This document shows, piece by piece, positions 31,348 through 44,100 of a stretch of 64,000 bases of DNA (the stretch's first letter is position 1; every line of letters starts with the position of its first letter). This stretch comes from Cyanophora paradoxa. Its lineage: Eukaryota > Glaucocystophyceae > Cyanophorales > Cyanophoraceae. Under the pieces are notes generated by a model. It was given only the letters and a program-made list of their open reading frames with translations, ran no database searches and had not been told where the DNA came from. The position numbers and the translations under genes were made by a program. The stretch spans positions 1,163,364 through 1,227,363 of the forward strand of contig QPMI01000408.1 of the NCBI GenBank assembly GCA_004431415.1, in the 5' to 3' direction.

Positions 31348-34300
31348 TCAAATGTCCGACGGGACAAACGCGGCAGGGAACACGACCGACTGCCGCGAGA
31401 ACGGGTCAGGGGGGCCGGCCGAACGAGCGTCGAGCGAGAAAAGCGCACGAAGATGTTGTACGTGCGGACGATCGTCGCGGTCGAGATCAGAGTGCTCGTC
31501 ATCCACCTGGAAATGACGTCATAACTTTAGCGAGCGAGCGCGTCCCACTTGTTCGGTGGGACAGCCGGCCTCACATGATCGCGATGCGGTACCCGAAGCA
31601 GTCGACCATGCTCCAGCCCAGCTCGAAGCCGTCCTCCAGTGCCGCCGCGCGCCGCGAGGAGCGCGCCGCCCTCGTCTTGGCGAAGATCCGCACGCCGAGA
31701 AGGCAGAGCGAGAGAAAGACGACCGAGGAGGCGGCCGCCACGATGCACGCCGCGTACGTCTCCCAGGGCAGGATGTCCGGGTGGAAGGGGTACAGGATCC
31801 TGCTCCGCCCGTACCGGAACATCGTCATGATCGCGACGAACTGGCCCGACGCCATGATCGACGCGAGCGCCTGTACCCCTTTGAGGAAAAAACGGAAGAA
31901 AAGGGAGGGGGGGTACGCGCCTGGAGGAAGAAGAGGGCGCGGCCGCCCTCGCGGACGAGCCGGACGGCCTCCCGCCGCGTCTCGTCGCCCAGCCCGCCTC
32001 CTCGCTCCTCCTTCTCCTTCTCCTGCGGGGGGCGAGCAGGCCTCTCAGAGAGCTGGGCGCCCGTCTGCGCCCCTTCCCCCCCCCCCCGGCCGGCCCGGAT
32101 CACGTACCCCGCGGCCCGTGAGGAAGGGCCACAAGCCGCGGCCCTTGGCGGGCCGCAGGATCGTCGAGACGGCCTGCGCCAAGTCAAGCCACGTCATATG
32201 ATCAGACAGACCCCGGATCGCCGCTCAGATGGCGGCGCCTCGGGCGCACCCGCCCGAGGCGGTTCGTGAAGGCGCGGGAGATGTTCCCCAGCAGCAGAGG
32301 CGCGAAGGTCACCTGAGCGGGCGGGCGGGCGGGCGCGTGAGGGAGCCGGCGCCTGCATTCCGAGCGGGTCGGCCGGTCAGTCGGGAGCGCACCGCAGCGT
32401 CGCTGACGACTCCGAAGGCCAGCACGGCGTAGGACGAGGCCCGGAAGCTCCCCATGAGCCGCATGCTCCTCAGCAGGTGCTGCGGACCGGGGCGGAGCGG
32501 AGGCGGGGCGGAGCGGAGGCGGTTAGGGAGAGGGGGCGGGGCGGCTTGCTTGCTTGTGTCGGGGGGTACGGCACCAGGAGCCAGAGGAGGGCCAGGGCGT
32601 GGCCCCCGTGGTCGGGCAGCAGCGAGTAGAGGAACGTGCGGAAGATCTGAAGGGGGGGGGGGTACGGCGTCACGGGGGTAGGGGGTGTGATACGAGTCTT
32701 CGGGAAGGGGGTACGCCCACCCGCAGGACGGCGTAGCAGGTGCTGAAGCTCACGATCGAGAAGGCGAGCGAGACGATGACCTGGGGGGGGGTACGGGGGT
32801 CGCGCCGGATCGGGAAGGGGGGTACGGGGGTCGCCGGCGTCCGTCGGACCTGGGCCACCGAGCTGAACGAGAAGAGCGCGAAGAGGAAGAGGTACCCCCA
32901 CATGGGCCTGCAGAGCGGGGAGGGAGGGGGGGATGAGACCAGGGGCCTGCGTCACTCTCTGCCGAGCAGGGGGTACCAGATGATGACGGTCAGCCCCAGC
33001 ATCCACGTGAGGAGGTCCTTTGCGAGGTGCTGCGCTGCGGCGTCAGGAGAGGGGGAGAAAAAGGGGGGTAGGCGCGTGGCATGCCTTCCGCTCGTGGGGG
33101 GGCGGCTCTACGGTGGTCCGAAGGGGGGCAACCAACGGGGAGCGGGGCCCGCCGGGGCGGCCGGCGGCGCCGGCTCCGGTCGGGAACACCGCCTGGGCGC
33201 CCGCCGGGGGGGACTGCGGGAGGGGTACGACCGCGAGGGCCGGCGGTGGCGGCTTGGCCGGCGGCTTGCCTCCTCCTCCTCCTCCTCCTCCTCCGTCTTC
33301 TCCTTCGGTCTGCAGGGCCGGCTGGGGCGTGTACCTCCCCGAGCGACCGGATGCCTTCCAGGAGGAGGACGAGGAGGGGTGGGCGCGGGCCGTCTTGGGG
33401 TACGCGTGCAGGAGGATAGGGGAGGGCCGCCCCGTCGGCCGGTCCGTGGCGGCCCCCCGGGGCGCGAACTCTGGGAAGGGGTGCGGCTCGAAGCGGAGGT
33501 GGGTGCGGGGCGGCGTCGGCCGCGGGTGCGGGGGGGTAGAGAAATGCGGGACGCGCGGGGCCGGCGTCTCGCCCCCCTCCCCGTCGCCGGGTACATCCAG
33601 CTTCTGCTCCACTGTACCCGGAAGGGGCCCGTTCACCCCCCCGGGCTCGGGATCCCCCAGGGGGCTCGAGGGGGGGAATCCCTTGTCGGGGGGCGCCGAT
33701 TCCTCCCACGAGGGCTTCCCGTACCCCTCCGGCTCCGGCGCCAGCTCGGGAGATCCGGGGGTGGAGTTGCCGCTGGAGGGTACGCGCCCGCCAAGCACGG
33801 CGGGGTCTAGCACGTGGACGGGGACGGGGTACCCCCCGTCGCCCTCCGGTTCCGGCGCCTGCAGGGGTACAGGGTCCTCGGGAGGGGGGAGGGAGTGGGA
33901 CGATATGTTTCCGCTGGCCCCCAGCCGCCTCATTCGCCGGCGCCGGACGCTCTGCGGATCGAAAGAAGCGTCTCTGTAAGGCGGTCGGCCCCAACGGAGC
34001 GGGGGTACCGCCCACCTTCCAGACGGTGACGGTGATGTACGAGGAGGGTACGTAGAGGAACGAGACGGCGGCGGGGGGGATGAAGGCGACGCGCAGGGAG
34101 TCCGGTACCCCGTAGGCGAGGGCGCCGCAGGCGGCGAAGAAGACGGCGCTGTAGGCGAGGACGGGTACGCCGAAGACGAGGGGCCACTCCCGCGCGGAGC
34201 GCAGTCTCCAGTGGAAGATGAGGCTCGCCCACGTGACTGGGCGACGGCGAGGCGTCAGCGGGGCCGCCGTGCCGGGCCGGGCGGCGTGGTGTCGGCTCCG

Positions 34301-34557
34301 CACCTAGGGAGAAGCAGACCATGGGGCCGGTGAGTCCGGCCGAGTACACTGCGCGGCGGGCCGTCGGTCTGAGTGGCAACAGCGGCAGCGGAAGCGGCAC
34401 AGGAGCGCGGAGGCGCACTGAAGAGGGCGCGCCGGTCCTCAGGCTTCTCGAGAGGGCCCGGATAGACGGCGAGGATCACCGAAGGGACGATGGGTATCAC
34501 CATCATGCTGCAGAGCTGCAGGGCCCGCTGAAACATCGACCAGCTGAGCCACGCCAT
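31348..34557 (-). CDS. Polytopic membrane protein, unidentified
   Basis: ATG at 34557 opens MAWLSWSMFQRALQLCSMMV with IVPSVILAVYPG, then MYSAGLTGPMVCFSL, then VTWASLIFHWRLRSA and EWPLVFGVPVLAYSAVFFAA. A long Pro/Gly-rich open stretch (about 33.05-33.95 kb) follows. Then one-helix-per-exon segments: HLAKDLLTWMLGLTVIIW, PMWGYLFLFALFSFSSVAQ, VIVSLAFSIVSFSTCYAVLR, IFRTFLYSLLPDHGGHALAL with LWLLV, HLLRSMRLMGSFRASS with YAVLAFGVVSDAA, VTFAPLLLGNISRAFTNRL, AVSTILRPAKGRGLWPFL, VQALASIMASGQFVAIMTMF, ETYAACIVAAASSVVFLSLC, MVDCFGYRIAIM, and WMTSTLISTATIVRTYNIF ending VVFPAAFVPSDI. This gives roughly ten or more helices. No family recognised; transporter or receptor is possible. Introns are bounded by GTACCCC, GTGCGC or GTCCGA donors, and several contain further internal GTACCCCC copies. 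Confidence 0.6.
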
Positions 34558-35158
34558 CTCTGAGGCCGCGGAGCCGCTGCCACGGCGGCGTTGTGTGCTT
34601 AGCTAAGGTCGGAGACGCGGCCTGAGGTGGTTTCGCTCGGCGCCACCGCCGCCCGCGAAGAGCGGCGCTAGGCGGCTGGGGATCGGTTCCACGGGCGGGG
34701 CCGGCAAGAGGGCCTTCCGCTGTAGATTGGAACGACGGTGCAGCTACTGGCAGAAAACTTACAAAAGCTTGGCCGAAATCTACTGGCGGGTCGCGGAACG
34801 GGCGGGCTTTGCGGCCGGCGAGGCGCTGGCCGGCCAGGCAGCCCGCCTGTACCGTTGTTGAAGCCCGTCAGCCCTCGGGGAGGGCCCCGGCCCGGCGACC
34901 GAGGACTCTGCGAGGAGCCGCTTCCGAACGTCAGGCTCTTCTAAGGGGGGTAGGGGCATCGCGGAGATTGCCGGAAAAGAAGCAACCGGGCGCCGGCTCG
35001 GCGCGCACGTTACAGGCACGCGCGAGCTAGAGCAGTCGAATGAGAGCAGCTGCAGCTCTTCCGTGATGAGAGGCGGTGGCTCGAGTGGCAGGCCGTCACG
35101 GGCCTGATTGCGGAGTGGATTCGCAAGCTCGCATCCGGCTGCTCGGCAGTACTCGGCC
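34558..35158 (+). other. Divergent region with possible upstream exons
   Basis: Lies between two head-to-head membrane-protein genes. The plus strand holds two short protein-like stretches, YWQKTYKSLAEIYWRVAERA (34743 on) and LFRDERRWLEWQAVTGLIAE (35058 on, after a GCAG). They may be first exons of the cyclase gene or of a small separate gene. I cannot decide. Confidence 0.35.
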
Positions 35159-38100
35159 ATGGTTGGGACAGTGGCTTCCGGTTACACTGGAAGCTTCGGA
35201 AGTGGCGCAGAGCACCGCGGCCGGCGCCGGGCGGTGCATGCGGCCTACGCCTTCCTGTACAGCACGCTTGCCTGGGGCGCGGAGGACCCGGGACCGCTGG
35301 CGTCGCTTCTCGGCAAGTACGGGCGGTTCATTCGAACGGGACACTTTCTAGTGTTGGTGAGGCTCCGCGCGCCCCACCGCCCGATGTCCGGCCGCGGCCG
35401 CCTTACCTCGACCTTGTCCCTCCGAACGCTGCCGGCCGCGCCGCCTCTTTTCGCTCACCGGGCGCTGTGCGCCGCAGGCCGGCGGCTACGACGCGTGCCA
35501 TGGGAGAGATTCGCCGGTGCCGCCCGAGGGAGTGGCGCTGGAGGCCGGCTGCTCGGGCCGGGACGGCGCGTACCGCTTCATGTCCCTGGGCCGGCCCTTT
35601 GGGCTCGCGGCGCCCCAGGAAACATACGTCTGGCTCATAGTGCGCGAATCCGCCGATCGCCCCGGCGCCTCCGCCCTCCAGAAAGCCGTCCCGAGCCGCG
35701 GCCGCGCCCCGCGCAGGTCGCGCTCCTGCTCTGCCTTCCCGCCCTCGTCGCGGTGCTGGCTGCCATCGAGACCGACGGGCGCTTCGTGACTCGCGTCCGG
35801 CGGATCACCCGCGCGCTCCTCACGGCGCGCCCATGCCGCCCCCGCCCCCCTCCGCCCCGCTCCCAGCTGACCGTCGGGCCCCGCCGGTACAGCTGATGAC
35901 GACCGCGCTTCTCTTCCCGTCCCTTCTGGCGACGCTCCCGGCCCTCTCCTGCCGCCCGGATCGTCCCTCCGCGTACCCCTGCCTCCTCCGGCCCGCCTCG
36001 GCCACCGGCGTGGCGGCCGTGGTCGGTACGTACCCCGTCTCTCTCGGGCCTCTTCCGCGCACCGTCCCGCACCCCTGGAGCGCTTAATCCCCCCCCCTCC
36101 CCCCCCCACCCGCAGCCTCTGCCGGGATCGTCGTCTTCTTTTCGGCGCTCGGGTTCGCCCGCGTCGATCTCCGCTGCGGCGAAAGCGCAGTAGACAGCTC
36201 CGCGGTCCATTCCGGCGTCCCCGGATCCCTGTATCCCGTCGCCGCCGCCGCCCTGGTCGCCGCCCAGCAGTTCCTATCGGCGTACCCCGCTGCGGCCGCC
36301 GCGGTGCAGCTGGTGGTGTCCGTCGGCCTGTTCGCGTACCCCGCCGTTTACTACCTGCCCTACCACCGCCCCTTCTCCAACTTCATGAACTGCGCCCTCT
36401 CCTTCGCCGTACCCTCGTGCGATCCGATCCCGTACCCCCTCCCCTTCTTCCCCCTACTAAGCGTGCCTCAGGCTATACGTCGCATCGATTTCGCTAAGGG
36501 CGAAGTATGGAGAGACGATGGGCGGCGCGGGGGCGGCCGAGGCCGTGGGCGCTCTGGTGGGGGCCGGCCTCGCCGGCGCCGCCGCCGGCGCCATCGCCTG
36601 CTGGTGCGCTTGCTGTACCCCGCAGCGGCTTCCGCCCCGCACCCGGCCCGGTCCGATCCGCCCCAGGGTACGCTACGGAGCCATCGTTCGCACGTACGAC
36701 TCCGCGGTCGCCTCGGGGCCCGACGCCCCTGCGTTCGCGAGGTACCCCCTACCCCCCTCATCTCCCCCCCCCCTTCCATTTTCAATTTTCGCCGCAGGCC
36801 GATCGACGCGATCATTGCGGCGCGCCTTATGGAGAGCCGCGCGCGGGGCCCCCGCCCCGCCGACGGATCCAGCTCGAACAGGTAGCGCCGTACCCCCCGG
36901 AAGGCTTCCCCCCACCTCCCGGCCCTCAACTCAACGCTACCCCTCGCAGCGTGGAGGAGGAGGGGGCGACGCCCCCCTCGGGGGGCCGCATCCGCTCCTG
37001 GCGGGGCGTCTCGATTGTACCCCTCTTCGCGTCCCGCCCGGCCCCCGGCGCGGCCGGCCCCCGGCGAGCCTCCGCCTTTGCGATGGCCACCGACGACCGC
37101 GTTGACGAGGTCTACCAGAGGCGCGTTTTGATTATCTAGCTAACTAACTGACTGACTGACTAACCACCTTTCTTTCCGTCGACTAACCTAATCTCGGCAG
37201 GGCGGTGCGGGGCCTGCCTCACAGCCCGCCGGTGCTGCTGGCGGCGGCGGCGTGGGCGCTCTTCGGGCGGGAGAACGCGCCGCTGGCCCAGCAGTACCTC
37301 AGGCGCCTCGCCGAGACCCCGTGCGCCCCTCCCCCAAAGCTCTCCGGTCATTTCTAGCACCCGGCCCAGAGGAAGGCGCCCGGGCGCTCATGATCAGCGA
37401 TCCGCCCGCCCGGCCCCGCCACGGCTCTTGACGCGGCGCCCCGCGCAGGGAGTGGGTACCCCCCGACGCGGCGTTCCTGGCGTACGCGGTGGACCGGCAG
37501 CGCAAGGAGGAGGCCGCCGCCCGCGGCGAGGAGACCGCCGACCTCCACGTGCGCTCCGGCGAAGGGTCTAGATCATTAGTTCGGAGATCTGTAGCCTGCT
37601 GCGCCCGCCCCTTACATACACGCTAGACTGAAAAGCCTTAGGCCTAAGGCCTGAGGATTTGAACCGAATCTTTAGACTGGAGCCGCATCCTGAAGCTCCA
37701 GCCTAAGATCTAGGGCCCCGATCTGGCCCCCGGCCCGGGCCGCGGGCGTCCTCTAGACTCCTTACATACACGCTTGACTTCAGAGTCTAGCTTAAAATCC
37801 TCCTAAGGTCCTGCGGTCTGAAGAGCGTAGGATCATTTAGAGTTTAGATCCTTGGTTTAGAGGCCTGTAGGCTGCTGACGGCGCTGACGGCGCTGCTGGG
37901 CGCAGGCGATGCTGGCGGCTGCGCGGCTGCACGAGCGGCGGGCGCGCATCCGCATGCGTGCCTTCTGGAACCTCCTCCTCCGCGGTGCCCGCCCGCCCCC
38001 GCCCCCGGATAAAGCTAGATCTAGCTAGCCGGCCCAGCTGCGCCGCCCACGCGCCCAGTCCTGGGCCCGTAAGGCCCTCTAGCTAGGCTCTCTTTGCGCT

Positions 38101-41100
38101 CTCCCCTTCCGAAACCTCCTCCTCCGCGGTGCCCCCGTCCGAGCTGCTGCCCCCACCCCGCCCCGCCCCCAGTCCTGGCCTCCCAAGGCCCTCTAGCGAG
38201 GTTCTCTTAAGCGTGCCGCGCCCCGCTCTCAAGCCCGACGCCCCCGCCCTCCCCCCCCCCCCCCCCCCCCCCCGGTGCCTCCTCAGAGCCTTCGCTTCCT
38301 CCCTAGATACAGGCGGCTGCTGATATCGATGCGGCATCGGACCTGACCGCCGCGCCGCGCCCCGCCTCCCGCCTCGTCCGCAGACGACCTGGAGGTGGAG
38401 AAGCTGCCCGGCGCCGTCGCCATGATCGAGCAGTCCAAGGCAAGCGAGCGAGCGCAGCCTGCGCCAGGGCCCCCGCCACGTTTTCGGGAGCCAGAGCTAG
38501 AATGAGCAACGTTAACCGCCCCGCCCCGATCCGACCGGCGGAGCTAGCCAGGCCAGGCCTGGCCAGGATAGGCCGCTGACGGTCTCGGGCAGGCGGCGGC
38601 GTCGGCGATCTACGCGCGTGTGGAGCGGCGCTTCGCGAGCAGCGCGCACGCCGCCCGCTGCCGCGCCGCCTTCCTCCAGGTGCCTAAACTATTGATCTAG
38701 ACTAGATGTAAACTAGATCTTAACTAGATCTTGGGATCTTAGCCCTTAGGATGTTAAGCTAGCCTGAACTCTCCTCCATCGCCGCCTTCCTCCTCCAGGC
38801 GCCCACCATCGCGCTGCACTTAGGCGTAGGCGAGCGAGAGAACGGGGGGCGCCGCCGCCGCCTCTTGAACGGGAGCTCTCCTTGCTAGCTAGCTAGCTAG
38901 CGCCTCCGCACCGCCGCACCCGCCCGCGCTGCCGCGCCGCCTTCCTCCAGACAGGGCCCCGACCCCGCACCGCCCCGCCCCGATGCCTCCCGCGCGATGT
39001 TCTCTAGCCTCTGAGCCCCGTGCGCCCCGTGCGCCCCGTGCGCCTCCGCACCGCCACACCCGCCCCGCCCGACCCCGCCGCGATGCCCTCCGCCTCTGTC
39101 TGCGGCTCTTCCTCTGAGCTTCCGAGCCTCTGAGCCCGGCGCGCCCGCCCGCGCAGGAGTTCGAGCTGGACCTGGAGGGCGCGGCGGCGCTCCTCGCCAA
39201 GGCCGCCCACCTCGAGGAGCACCAGGTTGGTCGTACCCCCAGGGGGGGGAGAGAGCCAGCCAACCAGCTAGCTAGCTAGCTAGCTTGCTAGATTCCTAGG
39301 AGGCTTCCCCCCCCGCACGCCGCCCGCTCTGAGGGCTTGACGAGGGGGGCCACCCGCGAGGGGGGCCACCCGCGCAAGTCCTTCGCGGAGCGGCCGGGGA
39401 GCCCAACGCGAGGGGGCCACTCGGTGGCGCCCAGCCCGGCGCCCACGCTCGGGCGGCGCAAGTCCAGAGGAACGATCGCCCTCACGAGCGCCGCCCTGGC
39501 CGCCCTCGCGCGCGAGGAGGTCCGCCGTACCCCCCAAACAAAACAAAGCCCCCCCCTCTTCCCGCGTCAAATCTCATGCTTCGTTCGCACACAGCACGAG
39601 GCGCTCTCGACGCCGCGCTCGATAGTGGTGCCCTTCGGGGCGGGCGGGGGCGCGGGCGCGGGTCCGACGCGGGGCCCGCCCGTCCTCTCCCGCCGCAGCT
39701 CCGCGGCCGGCGAGGCCACACTGGAGATGCAGTACCCCCCCGGCGGCTCGCCCCCGCCGGCCGCGGCCGACGTCGACGTGGTCGTCCCGCTCGCGTCGCC
39801 GCGGGCCGCGCACGTGCAACGCGCCGCGGCGCTCCTGGCGCTGCAGGCGGGGCCCGACGGCGCGTCGACCCCGCAGGCGCAGGCCGAGTGGGCCCAGGTC
39901 TGGATCCGCCCCATTCGACCCGCCTTCGAGGCCTAGGTGGCTGCGCCTGACGCCGACGACTCTGCCGCGCCGCGCAGCGCGGGCCGCGGCGCTCGTACCG
40001 CCTGGTGGCCTCCCGGCGCGACTCGGCCATGAGCATACGCTCCATCTCCCACTTGGTGCGCCCGGCCCGCGCCCCCGGCCCGCGCCCCCGGCCCGCGGCC
40101 GGCCGCTCTCGAGCTCCCTTCGTTCTCTTCTCCAAAACCCTAGAGCATAGAACCCGAAAGCTTACTCACTGGACGGCGCGCGCGCCCGCAGCAACAATTC
40201 CGCGCCCTCGTCTCGGGGCACGCCTCGCCCGTCCAGGTGCGGCACCGGCCGCCGCCAAGAGAAAGACTGAGCTGATCGGACGCGCCTCGCCTTTCGCGCT
40301 CGCTCGCTCGCTCGCTCGCTCGCTCGCTCGCCCTCAGAGCCGGGAGGGGAGCCCGGCGCGCTCGGCCGGCGAGGGGGAGGACGGCGAGGCCGGCGACCGC
40401 GAGGAAAAGAAGGGCACCCGCGCCGAGGTGAAGAAGGGCGCCGGCGGCGGCAAAGGGGACGCGAACGAGGGCGACGAGGAGAAGGAGGGGGCGGCGGCGG
40501 GGGCGGCGGCGGCCGCCGCCGCCGCTGTAGCGGACGCGACGACCCTCCAGGCGCGCCATACGCGTGCGAGGCTGCCGCCTTGGGCTCGGTCGCTGATCCT
40601 GGGCGCAGACGGACGACGAGTCGGCGATGGGTGTCCTCATGGCCCGCCGCTTCTACCGCCAGCAGGCGCCCCCCGCCCCGCCCCGCAGTCTCGCCTCTCG
40701 CGCTTGATAGGACCTACACATAGCCCTAGCCCTAGGCCTAAACCTAGCCCTGGCTCCAGCCCCAGCCCCGGCCGTAGCCCTGACGTCCCCGCCCCGCCCC
40801 GCCCCGCCCCGCCCTATAGCTAGCTAGCCCCGGCCGTCGCCCTGACGCCCCGCCCCTCCCCGCGGCTCGCAGCTGACGGCGAAGAGCGGGCGGGTGGCGC
40901 GGCGCCTCGCCCTCTCGACGCGGGCCGCTGTGCTCCTCTGCGCCCTCTTCCTCTCCGCCTTCTACGGCGCCGCCCGCTACCTCGGCAGCGGTGCGTGCGC
41001 GGCGACCTTAGAGCTGGCGGCGGGACATTAGAGCGGGTGAAGATAATAGAACTGGGTCGCGTTGAGAGCAGCGGCGACGGGCCGACGGGCGGGCCGACGG

Positions 41101-44100
41101 GCGGGCCGACGGGCGGGCCGGCGGGCCGGCCACTAGAGCTGGTGTGAAGATTAGAACGGGCGGGGCGGGCGGGCCACTAGAGCGGGCGGGACGTCGACGG
41201 CGATTAGAACGGGGTCGCGTGGCAGCCATTCAGAGGGCAGCGGTAGCGGTCGGCGGCGGCGGCGGCGGCCTCGGCAGCAGTGCGATGAGGCGAGCGGGCG
41301 GGCGGGGGGATGGGTGCCCTCGAGAAGTCGGACGGTTTCCCACAGTTGGAGAGAGGCTTTGGATCGAAGCGGTCCACGGGCACTTGGTCCTTCGGAGCGC
41401 CCCGGCGCCGCCTCACCGGACTCGCTCGCTCGCTCGCGTGCAGACACGAGCTCGTACCTGGAGACCATCGGGGTCGCCGCCGCCATCCCCGAGCAGGCGC
41501 CCCCACCTGCCCTCCCCTCCACCTGACTCAGATCTGATCCTCCTTCCACCCCCCCTCAGGTCTCGCGGGTCGCCCTCTACGCGCGCTCCGTCCTCTTTTC
41601 CGTCCTCCTCCCCACCGTGCGCCCCGCCCCGTCCTCTTCTGAGCCCGCCCGGCCCCGCCACGCCGCGCCCCGCCCTGCCCCGGCCCGCACCGCCCCGACC
41701 TGCAAGCCTTCCTTCTCCGCCTTTCTTCCCTCCTTCGAGGCCCTGGCGGGCCTTTGTTCTTAGCTTGTAATTTGATCCATCCGCGCCGCGCAGCCGTTCT
41801 CGACGCCGGCGCTGCTGGCGGAGTGGCGCCGGGAGACGGACCACCTCTTCCAGGCCCGCTCCATCCTGTGCGCATGCGCCCCGGCGCCTTTCCTCGCTTT
41901 TCTCGCTCGCTTTTTCGCACCTTCCTCTTCGAATTCTCACTTCGGCCGGGGCAGGACGACGCGGTACGCGCGGCTCTCCGTGACCGGCGAGCTCTCCAAA
42001 TGGGCCTCCTCCCTCGTCCGGGTCCGACCCCCCTCGAGCTCGCCAGTCCAGCCGCCCAGCCCTGCAGGCTTGGCTGGCTAGCTACCTCTTACTGGAAGCT
42101 CGCTGGAGCCTCCCTCAGCTAGTGCTAGTCCAGCTAGCAGTCCTAGCCTAGCGGCGCTGTCCTCGCCCCAGCTCTCGCTCGGCCCCGCTCACGGCCGCCC
42201 GCCCGCCCGCCCTCCCTCCCGCCCGCGCAGGTGTCGCTATTCAACGCGGAGGCGGAGCCGGCGCGCTGGTGGGAGGGGCAGCACCCGCAGGACGCCCTCG
42301 CCACCTTCCTCCGCCGCGCCGCCCTCGTGCGACCCCGCCCGCCCCCGCGCCCCCGCCCTGCCTTGGACGCCTGGAGAACGCTCACATAGTAGTTTTATAA
42401 TGTAATTCGCTTAGCTCGGCTTGGCTTGCTCAATAGCTTGCTCCGCCGTGCCGCCCTCGTCCGCCCGCCCCCGCGCCCCCGCCGACGCCTCGAGAACGCT
42501 TGCATAGGACTTGGGGCGGGCCGCCTCGCCCGGCCTTCTCCGCGGCTCTGACCCCGCCCCGCTCGCTTCTTTTGCAGGCGTTGGAGACGGCGGCGGCCTC
42601 GTTCGCGCCGGCGGCGCTGGCCCCCAACTCCCCCGTCCGCGCCGTGCGCCCCCGATCGCGAGATCTAGAGCCTCCCAGCGGGCCCTCCCGGCTTCGCCAA
42701 GGCCGCTCGACATAGATAGAACTCCCACCGTTCGAGCTCCGTCGCCCAACTGATAAGCGCCCCGCCCCTCCGCCTCGGCCCCGCAGGGCCTGGACGCTGC
42801 GGCCTTCGCCAACACGACCGCCTACCGCTTCGTCGTCGACAACGGTGCCCTCTCAGCTCTGCCCAGCATGCTCTCCTTCGCCTGCCCCACAGCTGACGCG
42901 CGCGCCCGGGCGCCTGCGCAGCCGAGCCGCTGCGGCAGGCGGGGGAGCTGCTCGAGACGGCCGTGCGCCCCCGCTTTGATAGATAGCTAGACCTTTTACT
43001 CAAGAGTTCTTCGCATCGTAACTTTAAACTCCAATGAGCCAGACAGTCTTGCGCCCTCTGACTACGCACCCCGCCCCGCCCCCGCCCCCGCCCGCAGGTC
43101 CTCGCGGACACGGAGGCGTACAACGCGCTCGTGCGGGTGGCCATGGGCGCCGTCTTCGGGGCCCTCTTCGGCGCCCTCATCGCGGTCCGCCCCGCCCCGC
43201 CCCGCATACTCTAGGAGAGTTAACATAGCATAACTTAACGTAACCGAGGAAGATTATCGTCTAGAAAGAGATGGCATAGGAAGTATTACGTCTAGGAAGG
43301 TCAACGCCCCGCGCGTCTAGGGAGATATATAGGAAGGGTAACAGGGTATTACCGCGCAGATCTATCTCTCTAGAGAGATCTCTAGAGAGAGATAAATACA
43401 GGAAGGGTATCATAGAGAAGGTTAACATGTATAATAGAGAGCGCCGCTCCCGCTCGCGGTCGCGATGATCGATGCGCGCCGGCCCGCCCCGACGCCCTCC
43501 GATCGCGCGCGCAGGTGGCGCTGGTCTCGTTCGCGCTGGCGACGCGCGCAGTCGCCCGCGAGCGCCGCGGCGCCCTCCTCCTCTTCCACGAGCTGTGCGC
43601 CGCCCCGCCCCGCCCCGCCTAGAGCTCGAAGTCCCAAGCTGAGCGAGAGAGGCGCTGCTACATCGTTCTATGACGCCTCTGACGCCCGCCGCCTCTGACG
43701 GCCCGGGCCCGCCGCCCCCGCGCGCGCAGGCCGCGTGCGACGGTGAAGGAGATCCGCAACGGCATCTCTGCCTCCATCGCCAACGCCGCGCCCCCGGCCA
43801 TGGACGCCCCTTCGGCTTCGGCTTCCGCGGCTGTGGCTTCGGCTTCGGCGGGAGGTGGTGGCGGCGGGGGCGGTGGAGGGGGCGGCCTCCTGCCCGACTC
43901 GGCCTCGGCGTCCGGGGCAGCCCCGCGCGTCCCGCTCGCCCCGCACGTCGCCGTCGCCCTGGGCGGCACCGTTCGACCCGCAGCGGCCGGCGCGACGGTC
44001 CGACCCGACTCCGCCCCGCCCCGCTTCGTCTGTCGCTCACGGCCTGGGGCCCCTGCAGACGCCGCGGGGCGATGGCGGCTCGGAGGCCCCCCAGTCGACC

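Noticed and set aside
34780-35160. 126-residue open frame on minus between the two membrane-protein genes
   Set aside because: Antisense to better plus-strand exon candidates and without family features.
41151-41940. Several overlapping minus frames of 100-175 residues in the cyclase introns
   Set aside because: They are antisense shadows of plus-strand exons and of GC-repeat introns; Arg/Gly/Ala-rich only.
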